NCBI RefSeq assembly: GCF_014651075.1 | Contig: NZ_BMWE01000017.1 | Location: forward strand, 1-64,000 | Direction: 5' to 3' | DNA from: Streptomyces djakartensis | GTDB taxonomy: Bacteria > Actinomycetota > Actinomycetes > Streptomycetales > Streptomycetaceae | Length of the DNA stretch: 64,000 bases | Shown: piece by piece, positions 1 to 8,719 of the stretch | Layout: every line of letters begins with the position of its first letter | How positions within the stretch are numbered: the first letter of the stretch is position 1 | Notes under the pieces: model-generated | Seen by the model: the letters and a program-made list of their open reading frames with translations, nothing else | Told to the model about the DNA's origin: nothing | The model's database searches: none | Position numbers and translations under genes: made by a program

Positions 1-194
1 CGCCCGGCTTCGTCGAGGTCGTGGTAGAAGAGGCACGCCGTCCCCCGGTAGAAGGCGAAGGCCGAGGCCGCCATCTTCCGGAACTTCACGCGGAACGCGG
101 CCGGGTCGGCGGCCAGGAGCTCGCCGAAGGCGGTGTCGAAGACGGCGAGGATCTCCTCACCGCGGTGCTCGTCGTCGAGCTGCGGGAACGACAT
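1..194 (-). CDS. DUF2252-family protein, N-terminal fragment (cut by window edge)
   Basis: Only the first 64 codons are present; the gene runs off the left edge. It reads from an ATG whose first base is 194 and begins MSFPQLDDEHRGEEIL. The segment FRKMAASAFAFYRGTA resembles the conserved RM-x2-SPFAFxRG segment near the start of DUF2252 proteins, which have a kinase-like fold and no firmly assigned reaction. It is divergent from dnaE with about 226 nt between the two starts. The family call rests on this short N-terminal segment alone. Confidence 0.6.
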   Translation of the reverse strand, partial: MSFPQLDDEHRGEEILAVFDTAFGELLAADPAAFRVKFRKMAASAFAFYRGTACLFYHDLDEAG

Positions 195-420
195 CGCTGG
201 GTGCCTCCTGGTGCGTGCGTCTGGCTTCATCGGGGGGACGGCGGGTCCGCCCTCCGCACAACGTGCGGCGGTCCGCGGGAGTGCCCGCGATCCCCGCCCG
301 AAGGTACGCGGGTCACGCGCCCTGGTGTCACCGTCGCGGCATAGACTTCGACGCTGTCCCCCAGACTGTCCGCAGCCTGCCGGGCCCCATTCGTCGTATG
401 TTTTCTCTGGAGGCCGCCGC
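195..420. promoter_or_regulatory. Divergent intergenic region upstream of dnaE
   Basis: No gene here. Possible dnaE -10 hexamers are TAGACT at 342-347 and TATGTT at 397-402; neither has a convincing -35. A short inverted repeat (CCGCAC-AAC-GTGCGG, 254-268) lies nearer the DUF2252 gene. GGAGG at 408-412, eight nt before ATG 421, sets the dnaE start. Confidence 0.35.
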
Positions 421-3400
421 ATGTCGAAGCCGCCGTTCACGCACCTGCACGTCCACACCCAGTACTCGCTGCTGGACGGTGCCGCGCGGCTGAAGGACAT
501 GTTCAACGCGTGCAACGAGATGGGCATGACGCACATCGCCATGTCCGACCACGGCAACCTCCACGGGGCGTACGACTTCTTCCACTCCGCGCAGAAGGCC
601 GGGGTCACCCCGATCATCGGCATCGAGGCGTACGTCGCGCCCGAGTCCCGCCGCAACAAGCGCAAGATCCAGTGGGGCCAGCCGCACCAGAAGCGGGACG
701 ACGTCTCCGGTTCCGGTGGTTACACCCACAAGACGATGTGGGCCGTGAACAAGACCGGTCTGCACAACCTCTTCCGGCTGTCCTCGGACGCGTACGCCGA
801 GGGCTGGCTGCAGAAGTGGCCCCGGATGGACAAGGAGACCATCGCCAAGTGGTCCGAGGGCATCGTCGCCTCCACCGGCTGCCCCTCCGGCGAGGTCCAG
901 ACCCGGCTCCGCCTCGGTCACTTCGACGAGGCCCTGAAGGCCGCCGCCGACTACCAGGACATCTTCGGCAAGGACCGCTACTTCCTGGAGCTGATGGACC
1001 ACGGCATCGAGATCGAGCACCGGGTCCGCGACGGCCTGCTGGACATCGCCAAGAAGCTCGGCATCCCCCCGCTGGTCACCAACGACTCCCACTACACCTA
1101 CTCGCACGAGGCGAGCGCCCACGACGCCCTGCTGTGCATCCAGACCGGCAAGAACCTCTCCGACCCGGACCGCTTCAGGTTCGACGGCACCGGCTACTAC
1201 CTGAAGTCCACGGACGAGATGTACGCCATCGACTCCTCGGACGCCTGGCAGGAGGGCTGCGCCAACACCCGGCTGATCGCCGAGATGGTCGACACCACGG
1301 GCATGTTCGAAAAGCGCGACCTGATGCCCAAGTTCGACATCCCGGACGGGTACACCGAGGTCAGCTGGTTCCGCGAGGAGACCATGCGCGGCATGCACCG
1401 CCGCTTCCCGGACGGCATCCCGGACGACCGCATGAAGCAGGTCGAGTACGAGATGGACACCATCATCTCGATGGGCTTCCCGGGCTACTTCCTCGTGGTC
1501 GCCGACTTCATCATGTGGGCCAAGAAGCAGGGCATCGCGGTCGGCCCCGGCCGTGGTTCCGCGGCCGGCTCGATCGTCGCCTACGCCCTCGGCATCACCG
1601 ACCTCGACCCCATCCCGCACGGCCTGATCTTCGAGCGGTTCCTCAACCCCGAGCGCATCTCCATGCCCGATGTCGACATCGACTTCGACGAGCGCCGGCG
1701 CGTCGAGGTGATCCGGTACGTGACCGAGAAGTACGGCGCCGACAAGGTCGCCATGATCGGCACGTACGGCACCATCAAGGCCAAGAACGCGATCAAGGAC
1801 TCGGCGCGCGTGCTGGGCTACCCGTACGCGATGGGTGACCGCCTCACCAAGGCCATGCCCGCCGACGTCCTCGGCAAGGGCATCAACCTGGACGGCATCA
1901 CCAACCCCGAGCACCCCCGGTACTCGGAGGCCGGCGAGATCCGGGCGATGTACGAGAACGAGCCGGACGTGAAGAAGGTCATCGACACCGCCAAGGGCGT
2001 CGAGGGCCTGGTCCGGCAGATGGGCGTGCACGCCGCCGGCGTGATCATGTCCAGCGAGACCATCACCGACCACGTGCCCGTCTGGGTCAGGCACACCGAC
2101 GGCGTGACCATCACGCAGTGGGATTACCCGAGCTGTGAGTCGCTCGGCCTGCTGAAGATGGACTTCCTGGGTCTTCGCAACCTGACGATCATGGACGACG
2201 CCGTCAAGATGGTGAAGTCCAACAAGGGGATCGACGTCGATCTCCTGAGCCTCCCGCTCGACGACCCCACGACCTTCGAACTGCTCCAGCGCGGCGACAC
2301 CCTCGGCGTCTTCCAGTTCGACGGCGGACCCATGCGCTCCCTGCTCCGGCTGATGAAGCCGGACAACTTCGAAGACATCTCCGCCGTGTCAGCCCTGTAC
2401 CGCCCGGGCCCCATGGGCATGAACTCCCACACCAACTACGCGCTGCGCAAGAACGGCCAGCAGGAGATCACGCCCATCCACCCCGAGCTGGAGGAGCCGC
2501 TCAGGGAGGTCCTGGACGTCACCTACGGCCTGATCGTCTACCAGGAGCAGGTGCAGAAGGCCGCCCAGATCATCGCCGGCTACTCGCTCGGCGAGGCCGA
2601 CATCCTCCGCCGCGTGATGGGCAAGAAGAAGCCCGAGGAACTGGCGAAGAACTTCGTCCTCTTCCAGGAGGGCGCCCGCAAGAAGGGCTACAGCGACGAG
2701 GCCATCCAGGCGCTCTGGGACGTGCTGGTCCCCTTCGCCGGCTACGCCTTCAACAAGGCCCACTCCGCCGCGTACGGACTCGTCTCGTACTGGACGGCGT
2801 ACCTCAAGGCGAACCATCCCGCCGAGTACATGGCCGCGCTGCTGACCTCCGTGAAGGACGACAAGGACAAGTCGGCCGTCTACCTCAACGAGTGCCGCCG
2901 CATGGGCATCAAGGTGCTCCCGCCGGACGTCAACGAGTCGATGTCCAACTTCGCCGCCCAGGGCGACGACGTGATCCTCTTCGGCCTCTCCGCCGTCCGC
3001 AACGTCGGTACGAACGTCGTCGAGTCGATCATCAGGTGCCGCAAGGCCAAGGGGAAGTACGTCTCCTTCCCGGACTACCTGGACAAGGTGGAGGCGGTGG
3101 TCTGCAACAAGCGCACCACCGAATCGCTGATCAAGGCCGGGGCCTTCGACGCCATGGGCCACACCCGCAAGGGCCTGACCGCGCAGTACGAGCCGATGAT
3201 CGACAACGTGGTCGCCGTCAAGCGCAAGGAGGCCGAGGGCCAGTTCGACCTCTTCGGCGGCATGGGCGAGGAGGAGAGCAGCGAGCCCGGCTTCGGCCTC
3301 GACGTGCAGTTCACCGACGAGGAATGGGACAAGACCTATCTGCTCGCCCAGGAGCGGGAGATGCTCGGTCTGTACGTCTCCGATCACCCGCTGTTCGGCC

Positions 3401-3960
3401 TTGAGCACATCCTGTCCGACAAGGCCGACGCCGGTATCTCCCAGCTGACCGGTGGTGACTATTCCGACGGATCCGTGGTGACCATCGGCGGCATCATCTC
3501 TGGCCTGCAGCGCAAGATGACCAAGCAGGGCAACGCCTGGGCCATCGCCACCGTCGAGGACCTCGCCGGCTCGATCGAGTGCATGTTCTTCCCCGCGACC
3601 TACCAGCTCGTCTCGACCCAACTCGTCGAGGACGCCGTGGTGTTCGTCAAGGGCCGGCTCGACAAGCGCGAGGACGTGCCGCGGCTCGTCGCGATGGAAC
3701 TGATGGTGCCGGACCTGTCCAACGCGGGCACCAACGCGCCCGTGATCCTCACCATCCCGGCCACCCGGGTGACCCCGCCGCTGGTCAGCCGCCTCGGCGA
3801 GGTCCTCAGCCACCACAAGGGTGACAGCGAGGTCCGGATCAAGCTCCAGGGACCGACGAAGACGACCGTGCTCCGCCTCGACCGGCACCGTGTGAAGGCG
3901 GATCCGGCGCTCTTCGGTGACCTGAAGGTGCTGCTGGGCCCCGCCTGCCTGGCGGGCTGA
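421..3960 (+). CDS. dnaE: DNA polymerase III alpha subunit, replicative
   Basis: Catalytic subunit of the replicative DNA polymerase. The product is 1179 aa, the usual size of actinobacterial DnaE1. An N-terminal PHP domain starts at residue 3 (FTHLHVHTQYSLLDG). The polymerase core holds GPGRGSAAGS and the catalytic PDVDIDF at residues 416-422, with Asp417, Asp419 and Asp421 in the metal-binding positions. A helix-hairpin-helix and OB-fold region follow (GGIISGLQRKMTKQGNAWA). The frame is open far upstream to 133, but the N-terminus matches the family only from ATG 421, which has a good GGAGG. It is transcribed alone; a strong hairpin follows the stop. The length and PHP N-terminus fit replicative DnaE1 better than the mutagenic DnaE2. 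Confidence 0.97.
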   Translation: MSKPPFTHLHVHTQYSLLDGAARLKDMFNACNEMGMTHIAMSDHGNLHGAYDFFHSAQKAGVTPIIGIEAYVAPESRRNKRKIQWGQPHQKRDDVSGSGGYTHKTMWAVNKTGLHNLFRLSSDAYAEGWLQKWPRMDKETIAKWSEGIVASTGCPSGEVQTRLRLGHFDEALKAAADYQDIFGKDRYFLELMDHGIEIEHRVRDGLLDIAKKLGIPPLVTNDSHYTYSHEASAHDALLCIQTGKNLSDPDRFRFDGTGYYLKSTDEMYAIDSSDAWQEGCANTRLIAEMVDTTGMFEKRDLMPKFDIPDGYTEVSWFREETMRGMHRRFPDGIPDDRMKQVEYEMDTIISMGFPGYFLVVADFIMWAKKQGIAVGPGRGSAAGSIVAYALGITDLDPIPHGLIFERFLNPERISMPDVDIDFDERRRVEVIRYVTEKYGADKVAMIGTYGTIKAKNAIKDSARVLGYPYAMGDRLTKAMPADVLGKGINLDGITNPEHPRYSEAGEIRAMYENEPDVKKVIDTAKGVEGLVRQMGVHAAGVIMSSETITDHVPVWVRHTDGVTITQWDYPSCESLGLLKMDFLGLRNLTIMDDAVKMVKSNKGIDVDLLSLPLDDPTTFELLQRGDTLGVFQFDGGPMRSLLRLMKPDNFEDISAVSALYRPGPMGMNSHTNYALRKNGQQEITPIHPELEEPLREVLDVTYGLIVYQEQVQKAAQIIAGYSLGEADILRRVMGKKKPEELAKNFVLFQEGARKKGYSDEAIQALWDVLVPFAGYAFNKAHSAAYGLVSYWTAYLKANHPAEYMAALLTSVKDDKDKSAVYLNECRRMGIKVLPPDVNESMSNFAAQGDDVILFGLSAVRNVGTNVVESIIRCRKAKGKYVSFPDYLDKVEAVVCNKRTTESLIKAGAFDAMGHTRKGLTAQYEPMIDNVVAVKRKEAEGQFDLFGGMGEEESSEPGFGLDVQFTDEEWDKTYLLAQEREMLGLYVSDHPLFGLEHILSDKADAGISQLTGGDYSDGSVVTIGGIISGLQRKMTKQGNAWAIATVEDLAGSIECMFFPATYQLVSTQLVEDAVVFVKGRLDKREDVPRLVAMELMVPDLSNAGTNAPVILTIPATRVTPPLVSRLGEVLSHHKGDSEVRIKLQGPTKTTVLRLDRHRVKADPALFGDLKVLLGPACLAG

Positions 3961-3991
3961 CCCAGGACCCCTGAGGGCACTCGACGCGCGT

Positions 3992-4023
3992 GAGGGGCGT
4001 ACCCGGCACCGGGTACGCCCCTC
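3992..4023. terminator. Bidirectional hairpin terminator after dnaE
   Basis: Perfect 14-bp stem (3992-4005 with 4010-4023) and a 4-nt loop GCAC, with no U-tract on either side. It lies between the 3' ends of dnaE and the convergent small gene at 4060-4224, so it probably serves both. Confidence 0.8.
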
Positions 4024-4059
4024 GGTGTGTCCGGGTCCCGACGACCCGTCACGCGGATG

Positions 4060-4224
4060 TCAGTTGTGGCCGAAGCTGCGCTTCCGCTTGCGGGACGCCA
4101 CGTCGCCGGGGGTCATCTCGGCCTCCTGCTGGGGCTCCGCCTCGGCCGCGGGGCGGCGGTCCGCCCGCTGGCCACGCTCGGTGGGACGCTGCTGCTTACG
4201 GTCACGGTTCTTGTTCTTGGCCAT
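4060..4224 (-). CDS. Small highly charged protein, 54 aa, unknown function
   Basis: Starts at ATG 4224 behind a clear AGGAGG. The product starts MAKNKNRDRKQQRP and ends KRKRSFGHN: both ends are Lys/Arg-rich, the middle is Glu/Gln-rich, and there is no hydrophobic segment, so it is probably disordered and cytoplasmic. The frame is open further upstream, but the Shine-Dalgarno sequence marks this start. It is convergent with dnaE and divergent from the NYN gene. A nucleic-acid-binding role is possible from the charge but is only a guess. Confidence 0.7.
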   Translation of the reverse strand: MAKNKNRDRKQQRPTERGQRADRRPAAEAEPQQEAEMTPGDVASRKRKRSFGHN

Positions 4225-4446
4225 GGTGATGCCTCCTGTGGGGGATCTAGGGGCCAGGGCCGGGACCAGATTCACACAGGCCGACATCGATCGCATGTCG
4301 GACAATTACCGTGCGTGACAGGATTGGTCGCGCCGGGAACCTCCGAAACGCCACGCCGAAGATCGAGTTCCGGCCGTTAACCTCCGCGCCGTCGGGCAGA
4401 CTCGAAGCAAGCCCGAAACAAACCTCCTGGGAAGAGGGTGAGTCGC
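4225..4446. promoter_or_regulatory. Divergent promoter region of the small basic protein and NYN genes
   Basis: Contains an inverted repeat CCGACAT-N7-ATGTCGG (4281-4301) followed at once by an AT-richer patch GACAATTACC (4301-4310). No confident -35/-10 pair was found on either strand. The palindrome is a candidate operator for one or both genes. Confidence 0.35.
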
Positions 4447-5658
4447 GTGGACCGCTGCATCGTCCTGGTGGACGCCGGGTATCTGCTGGGAGCCGCGGCG
4501 AGCCTCCTCGCCGGGGAGCCCTCACGGTCCCGTATCACCGTCGACCACACGGCCCTCATCCAGGGCCTGCGCGAACGCGCCGAGTCCGACACCCAGCAGC
4601 CGCTGCTGCGGATCTACTGGTTCGACGGCGCCCCCGACCGCGTTCCGCAGCCCGAGCACCGCAGGCTGCGCGTGATGCCCCGGGTCACCGTCCGGCTCGG
4701 GGCGCTGACCCGCAGCGACGGCCGCTGGGCGCAGAAGGGCGTGGACGCGGCGATGCACGCCGAGCTCACCGAACTGGCCCGCAACCGCGCCTGCTCCGAC
4801 ATCGTCCTCGTCACCGGCGACGGGGACCTGCTGCCCGGCATGATGGCCGCCAAGGAACACGGTGTCGCCGTCCACCTGTGGGCCGTCCAGGCCGCCGACG
4901 GGGACTACAACCAGTCCGAGGACCTGGTCGCGGAGGCCGACGAGCGGCGCGTCCTGGACCGTGCGTGGATCACCAAGGCCGTCCGCGCCAGGGAGTACAC
5001 CGGCGTGTGCGCCCCGCAGTCCGCGTCCCGGCCGGAGATCGCCGCGATCCTCTCCGCGCCGCTGCCCGACTCCTCCCTCGCCGCCGCGGCCGAACGGCCC
5101 GCCCCGCAGCCCCCGCATCCGGCGGCCGGCCCCGGGCAGAACGGCACGGAGGAACGGGTGCCCGCCGCCAAAGGGGTCCCCACGCCCAAGGACCTGGCCG
5201 CCCTGCGTGCCCCCGGCACCCAGCACACCCAGCATCCCGCCTCCGCCACCCTGCGCTGGTCCTCAGACAAGGGCTGGGTCGACCGGCCCGCGCCCGAGCC
5301 CCCCGAGGCCGCCTCGATGCCGACGCTCGCCCAGCTGACCACGGCCGAGCAGCGGTGGGCCGACCGCGAGGAGGACATCACCACGGTCGGCGGCGACCCC
5401 TTCGAGGTGGGGCAGGTCTTCGCCCGGCGCTGGGTCGAGCGCCTGGGCGACCAGAGCCATCTGCAGAAACTGTCCGGGATGTACCCGCGCATCCCGCACC
5501 GCGTGGACGGGGAGCTGCTGCGCTACGCCGCCCGCTTCGGCCTGCTCGCCCACAAGGACGACCAGATCGACGAGCGGGACCGCTACGCCATCCGGGCCGG
5601 CTTCTGGAAGGAGATCGGCGTGCGCACGGGCGTGGAGCACGCACCCGTCGCCGACTGA
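4447..5658 (+). CDS. NYN-domain (PIN-like) protein with C-terminal extra domain
   Basis: 403 aa. The N-terminal third is a NYN/LabA-type PIN-like fold: CIVLVDAGYLL (Asp9), then WAQKGVDAAM, then IVLVTGDGDLLPGM, giving the spaced acidic residues typical of this metal-dependent RNase family. A Pro/Ala-rich linker follows. The last 80-90 residues (FEVGQVFARRWVERL to the end) are helical and resemble a winged-helix or LOTUS-like module, suggesting RNA binding. Start choice: GTG 4447 has AGAGGG about eight nt upstream; GTG 4438 in the same frame has no such spacing. RNase activity is inferred from the family only. Confidence 0.75.
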   Translation: MDRCIVLVDAGYLLGAAASLLAGEPSRSRITVDHTALIQGLRERAESDTQQPLLRIYWFDGAPDRVPQPEHRRLRVMPRVTVRLGALTRSDGRWAQKGVDAAMHAELTELARNRACSDIVLVTGDGDLLPGMMAAKEHGVAVHLWAVQAADGDYNQSEDLVAEADERRVLDRAWITKAVRAREYTGVCAPQSASRPEIAAILSAPLPDSSLAAAAERPAPQPPHPAAGPGQNGTEERVPAAKGVPTPKDLAALRAPGTQHTQHPASATLRWSSDKGWVDRPAPEPPEAASMPTLAQLTTAEQRWADREEDITTVGGDPFEVGQVFARRWVERLGDQSHLQKLSGMYPRIPHRVDGELLRYAARFGLLAHKDDQIDERDRYAIRAGFWKEIGVRTGVEHAPVAD

Positions 5659-5722
5659 GATCGTGGCCGTCGGATTTGCCGCCCAGGACCGACCCGGGAG
5701 CGGACCGGGGCGCCCGACCCCG

Positions 5723-5728
5723 TAGTCT
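5723..5728 (+). promoter_or_regulatory. -10 TAGTCT of an apparently leaderless gene
   Basis: TAGTCT ends eight nt before GTG 5737 and there is no Shine-Dalgarno between, so the transcript probably starts at or next to the start codon. Confidence 0.5.
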
Positions 5729-5736
5729 CGTCCCTT

Positions 5737-6756
5737 GTGAGTAAGCGCGCGGCACAGGCATTTCGGCACGATGGTGACGTCGTGTGCGCGGTGCGCGGGC
5801 TGACCAAGACCTATCCGGCGGTCCGGGGCCGGCGCGGCGCGCCCGGCACACCCGAGGTCCGGGCCACGGACGACGTGACGCTGGACATCCGCCGCGGTGA
5901 GATCTTCGGCCTGCTCGGGCCGAACGGCGCCGGCAAGTCCACCCTCGTACGCCAGCTCACCGGGCTGATGCGGCCCGATGCCGGCCGAGTGGAGATCCTC
6001 GGGCACGACATCGTGCGCCACCCCGAGCGGGCCGCGCGGATCCTCGCCTACCTCGGCCAGGAGTCGACCGCCCTGGACGAGCTGACCGTGTCGCTCGCCG
6101 CCGAGACCACCGGGCGGCTGCGCGGCCTGGACGTACGGCAGGCGCGGGCCGAGCGCGACGAGGTGCTCGACGAGCTCGGGCTCGCGGCGCTCGCCGGGCG
6201 GCCGCTGAAGAAGCTCTCGGGGGGCCAGCGGCGCCTGGCGTGCTTCGCCGCGGCGCTGGTGGGGGAGCGGCCGCTGCTGGTGCTGGACGAGCCGACCACC
6301 GGTATGGACCCGGTGGCGCGGCGGGCCGTGTGGTCGGCGGTCGACCGGCGGCGGGCCGAGCGCGGCACGACCGTGCTGCTCGTCACCCACAACGTCATCG
6401 AGGCCGAGACCGTGCTGGACCGGGTGGCCGTCCTCGACCGGGGGCGGGTCATCGCCTGCGACACGCCCGGCGGGCTCAAGGAGCAGGTGGCCGGTGAGGT
6501 GCGGGTGGACCTGGTGTGGCGGGACGCGGCGCCGCTGCACGTCCCCGAGGTGGCCGCGCTGCGGGACCGAGTCGTGGAGTCGGGCCGCCGCTGGACGCTC
6601 CGGCTGGGGCCCGAGGAGGCCCGGGCGGTCGTCGCGACCGTCACCGGAGGCGCCGCCTTCGCCGCCCTGGACGACTTCACGCTGACCACGCCGAGCCTGG
6701 AGGACGTGTACCTGGCCCTGGGCGGTGCCGTGCGGCAGGGGCTGGTGAAGGCGTGA
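5737..6756 (+). CDS. ABC transporter ATP-binding protein (ABC-2 export type)
   Basis: 339 aa. Nucleotide-binding subunit of an ABC-2 type exporter, the DrrA/CcmA-like class. Visible motifs: Walker A GPNGAGKST, signature KLSGGQRRLACF, Walker B PLLVLDEPTTGMDP and an H-loop LLVTHN. The C-terminal 100 residues form the accessory region usual for this class. The permease follows at 6833-7654, 76 nt downstream, and is the likely partner. The substrate cannot be read from the sequence. The start is GTG 5737, supported by the -10 position rather than by a ribosome site. Confidence 0.9.
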   Translation: MSKRAAQAFRHDGDVVCAVRGLTKTYPAVRGRRGAPGTPEVRATDDVTLDIRRGEIFGLLGPNGAGKSTLVRQLTGLMRPDAGRVEILGHDIVRHPERAARILAYLGQESTALDELTVSLAAETTGRLRGLDVRQARAERDEVLDELGLAALAGRPLKKLSGGQRRLACFAAALVGERPLLVLDEPTTGMDPVARRAVWSAVDRRRAERGTTVLLVTHNVIEAETVLDRVAVLDRGRVIACDTPGGLKEQVAGEVRVDLVWRDAAPLHVPEVAALRDRVVESGRRWTLRLGPEEARAVVATVTGGAAFAALDDFTLTTPSLEDVYLALGGAVRQGLVKA

Positions 6757-6832
6757 GAAACCCTTTGAGCGCGCGGGCCGCCGCGTACGTACCGACTGCC
6801 GCAGTGGACCCGACGAAGGGGAGCAGCACGAC

Positions 6833-7654
6833 GTGAGTGTCGTACCCGCCGATGTCCTGCCGGGCAGCGCCCTGGCCGCTGAGGAGCCCGCGGCCGGCGC
6901 GGCCGAGCTCGGACCTCGCGCGCGGTTGTGGCCGTCGCTGGCGGCCGTGTACCGGGCGCAGTTGTCCCGGGCACGGGTGGCGCGGATCCCGCTGCTGTTC
7001 GTGGCGACGTTCCAGTCGATCGGGATCATGGTCCTGATGCGCGGCGTGGTGGACGACGGGGCGGAGGCCCAGGCGGTCGTCGCCGGGTCGTCGGTCCTGG
7101 TGGTCGCCTTCGTCGCGCTGAACCTCCTCGCCCAGTACTTCGGGCAGCTGCGGGCCAGCGGCGGACTCGACCACTACGCGACCCTGCCGGTGCCGCCCGC
7201 GGCGGTGGTGCTGGGCGCGGCGGGCGCGTACGCGTCGTTCACCGTGCCGGGGACCGTCGTGACGGCGGTGTTCGGCTGTGTGCTGTTCGGGCTGCCGCTG
7301 GCTCATCTCTGGATCCTCGTGGCGGTGATCCCGCTCGCGGGTGCCGCGCTCGCCGGCCTTGGAGCGGCGCTGGGGCTGCTCGCGCCCCGGCCGGAGCTGG
7401 CCACGCTGCTCGGTCAGCTGGGCATGTCCGCGGCGCTGCTGCTGGGTGTGCTGCCGGCGGACCGGATGCCGGAGATCGTGCGTTTCGCGCGGGATCTGCT
7501 GCCGTCGACGTACGGCGTCGAGGCCTTCGCCCGGACGTTCGGGGCTGATCCCGACTGGGCCTTCGTCCTGGGGGATCTCGCCGTGTGCGCCGTCGTGGGC
7601 GTCGTCTCGCTGGCCGTGGCGACCTGGGCGTACCGCCGGGCGGCCGTCCGGTGA
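6833..7654 (+). CDS. ABC-2 type transporter permease
   Basis: 273 aa. Membrane subunit paired with the ATPase just upstream. After a cytoplasmic N-terminus of about 40 residues there are about six hydrophobic segments (for example IPLLFVATFQSIGIMVL and VVLGAAGAYASFTVPGTVV), the layout of ABC-2 permeases. GTG 6833 has GGGGAG about ten nt upstream. A gene for a DUF2567 membrane protein follows after 56 nt with its own putative promoter. Confidence 0.85.
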   Translation: MSVVPADVLPGSALAAEEPAAGAAELGPRARLWPSLAAVYRAQLSRARVARIPLLFVATFQSIGIMVLMRGVVDDGAEAQAVVAGSSVLVVAFVALNLLAQYFGQLRASGGLDHYATLPVPPAAVVLGAAGAYASFTVPGTVVTAVFGCVLFGLPLAHLWILVAVIPLAGAALAGLGAALGLLAPRPELATLLGQLGMSAALLLGVLPADRMPEIVRFARDLLPSTYGVEAFARTFGADPDWAFVLGDLAVCAVVGVVSLAVATWAYRRAAVR

Positions 7655-7698
7655 GCGGGGAGGGATCGTCCGGTGACGCGGAGCACAGGCGGGCCTGG

Positions 7699-7704
7699 CA
7701 CGAT
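7699..7704 (+). promoter_or_regulatory. -10-like CACGAT before the DUF2567 gene
   Basis: CACGAT ends six nt before GTG 7711, matching the leaderless spacing seen repeatedly in this window. A GGCAGG directly abuts the GTG and is too close to act as a normal ribosome site. Confidence 0.4.
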
Positions 7705-7710
7705 GGCAGG

Positions 7711-8439
7711 GTGACCGCACCACTGACTCCGCCACCGCCCCCGCACGACCGTTCCGCACAGGATGCGTGGCAGCCGCCGGACGCCGGGTCCGCGGCGCAC
7801 GGGCCCCAGGCCCGGGGGACTCAGGTTCCCGGGTCCCAGCATGCCGGGTACGCCGGGCACGGCTGGTACGGACAGGACGGGCCCGGGATGAAGACGGAAG
7901 TACGGGAGGCCGCCGTGATCTCGGTGGCCGTGGCGCTCGGCGGGGTGCTGCTCGGGGTGCTGTGGTGGTGGCTCGCGCCGCACGTGCCGCTGGTCGGTGA
8001 CGTCGTGGACGGCGACTGGGTCGTCTTCCTCAAGGACACCGAGGGCGAGCAGGCGGTCGGGGTCGACGGGACGTTCACCATGCTCGGGCTGGGGTTCGGG
8101 GCCGTCAGCGCTCTGGTCGTCTTTCTGCTGCGGCGGCGCGGGGGTGTGCCGCTGGTGGTGGGGCTGGCCGTCGGGGGACTGCTCGGGTCGTTGCTGGCCT
8201 GGCGGGTCGGGGTGTGGCTCGGGCCCGCGGAGGATGTGGTCGCGCGGGCGAGGGAAGTGGGGCGGGGCGTGACGTTCTCCGCGCCGCTGCGGCTGGGGGC
8301 GAAGGGGGCGTTGCTGGCCTGGCCGCTTGCCGCGCTGGTGCTGCATCTCGGGCTCACGGCGTTGTTCGGGCCGCGGGATCCGGAACCGGAGTATCCGGAG
8401 TATGGGGACGGGGCGTATCAGGGGCCGTCTGTTTCGTAG
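7711..8439 (+). CDS. DUF2567-like integral membrane protein
   Basis: 242 aa. The first 55-60 residues are Pro/Gly/His-rich and probably disordered, starting VTAPLTPPPPPHDRS. The remainder has four hydrophobic segments, beginning at AAVISVAVALGGVLLGVLWW, with a polar loop (DWVVFLKDTEGEQAVGVDG) between the first two. This layout matches actinobacterial DUF2567 proteins, whose function is unknown. A shorter form from ATG 7888 (MKTEVREAAV) is possible. It sits behind an ABC-2 pair, but the putative -10 argues for separate transcription. Confidence 0.65.
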   Translation: MTAPLTPPPPPHDRSAQDAWQPPDAGSAAHGPQARGTQVPGSQHAGYAGHGWYGQDGPGMKTEVREAAVISVAVALGGVLLGVLWWWLAPHVPLVGDVVDGDWVVFLKDTEGEQAVGVDGTFTMLGLGFGAVSALVVFLLRRRGGVPLVVGLAVGGLLGSLLAWRVGVWLGPAEDVVARAREVGRGVTFSAPLRLGAKGALLAWPLAALVLHLGLTALFGPRDPEPEYPEYGDGAYQGPSVS

Positions 8440-8497
8440 GTGCTCGGCGTTCTTGCCGGGGCGGGGCTGTGCGCAACCCGGCGCTGCGGGGTGCCTC

Positions 8498-8602
8498 CCC
8501 CAAGCTCTCGGCTTCGCTCGAGCAGGGGGCACCTCCATCGCCCACCCGTGCCGCCCCGAGCGGCACGACTGCCCGCAGCTCGGCTGACACGGCCGATAAG
8601 CG
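8498..8602. repeat. Copy A of an imperfect tandem intergenic repeat
   Basis: Begins with 32 nt (8498-8529) found again without change 133 nt downstream. The block has C-run/G-run ends around an AGCTCTCGGCTTCGCTCGAG core and can fold into a hairpin. The end (8565-8602) matches the end of copy B imperfectly. The core resembles a sequence I recall as widely dispersed between Streptomyces genes. Confidence 0.75.
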
Positions 8603-8630
8603 AGCCGCGGGGTGCCGCTGCGCCCGCCCT

Positions 8631-8719
8631 CCCCAAGCTCTCGGCTTCGCTCGAGCAGGGGGACCCCCATGGCCCCAGCGGACGATTGCCCGCAGCTCAG
8701 CCGACGCGCCCGATGGGCG
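8631..8719. repeat. Copy B of the tandem repeat, running into the 3' end of ybaK
   Basis: The 32-nt block 8631-8662 is identical to 8498-8529. The following section to 8719 matches copy A with substitutions and overlaps the stop codon and last few codons of ybaK (stop at 8697-8699). As a hairpin at the end of a minus-strand gene it may also help termination. Confidence 0.75.

Noticed and set aside
133-420. N-terminal extension of dnaE
   Set aside because: DnaE proteins begin just before the PHP motif; ATG 421 has the proper ribosome site and the added residues look random.
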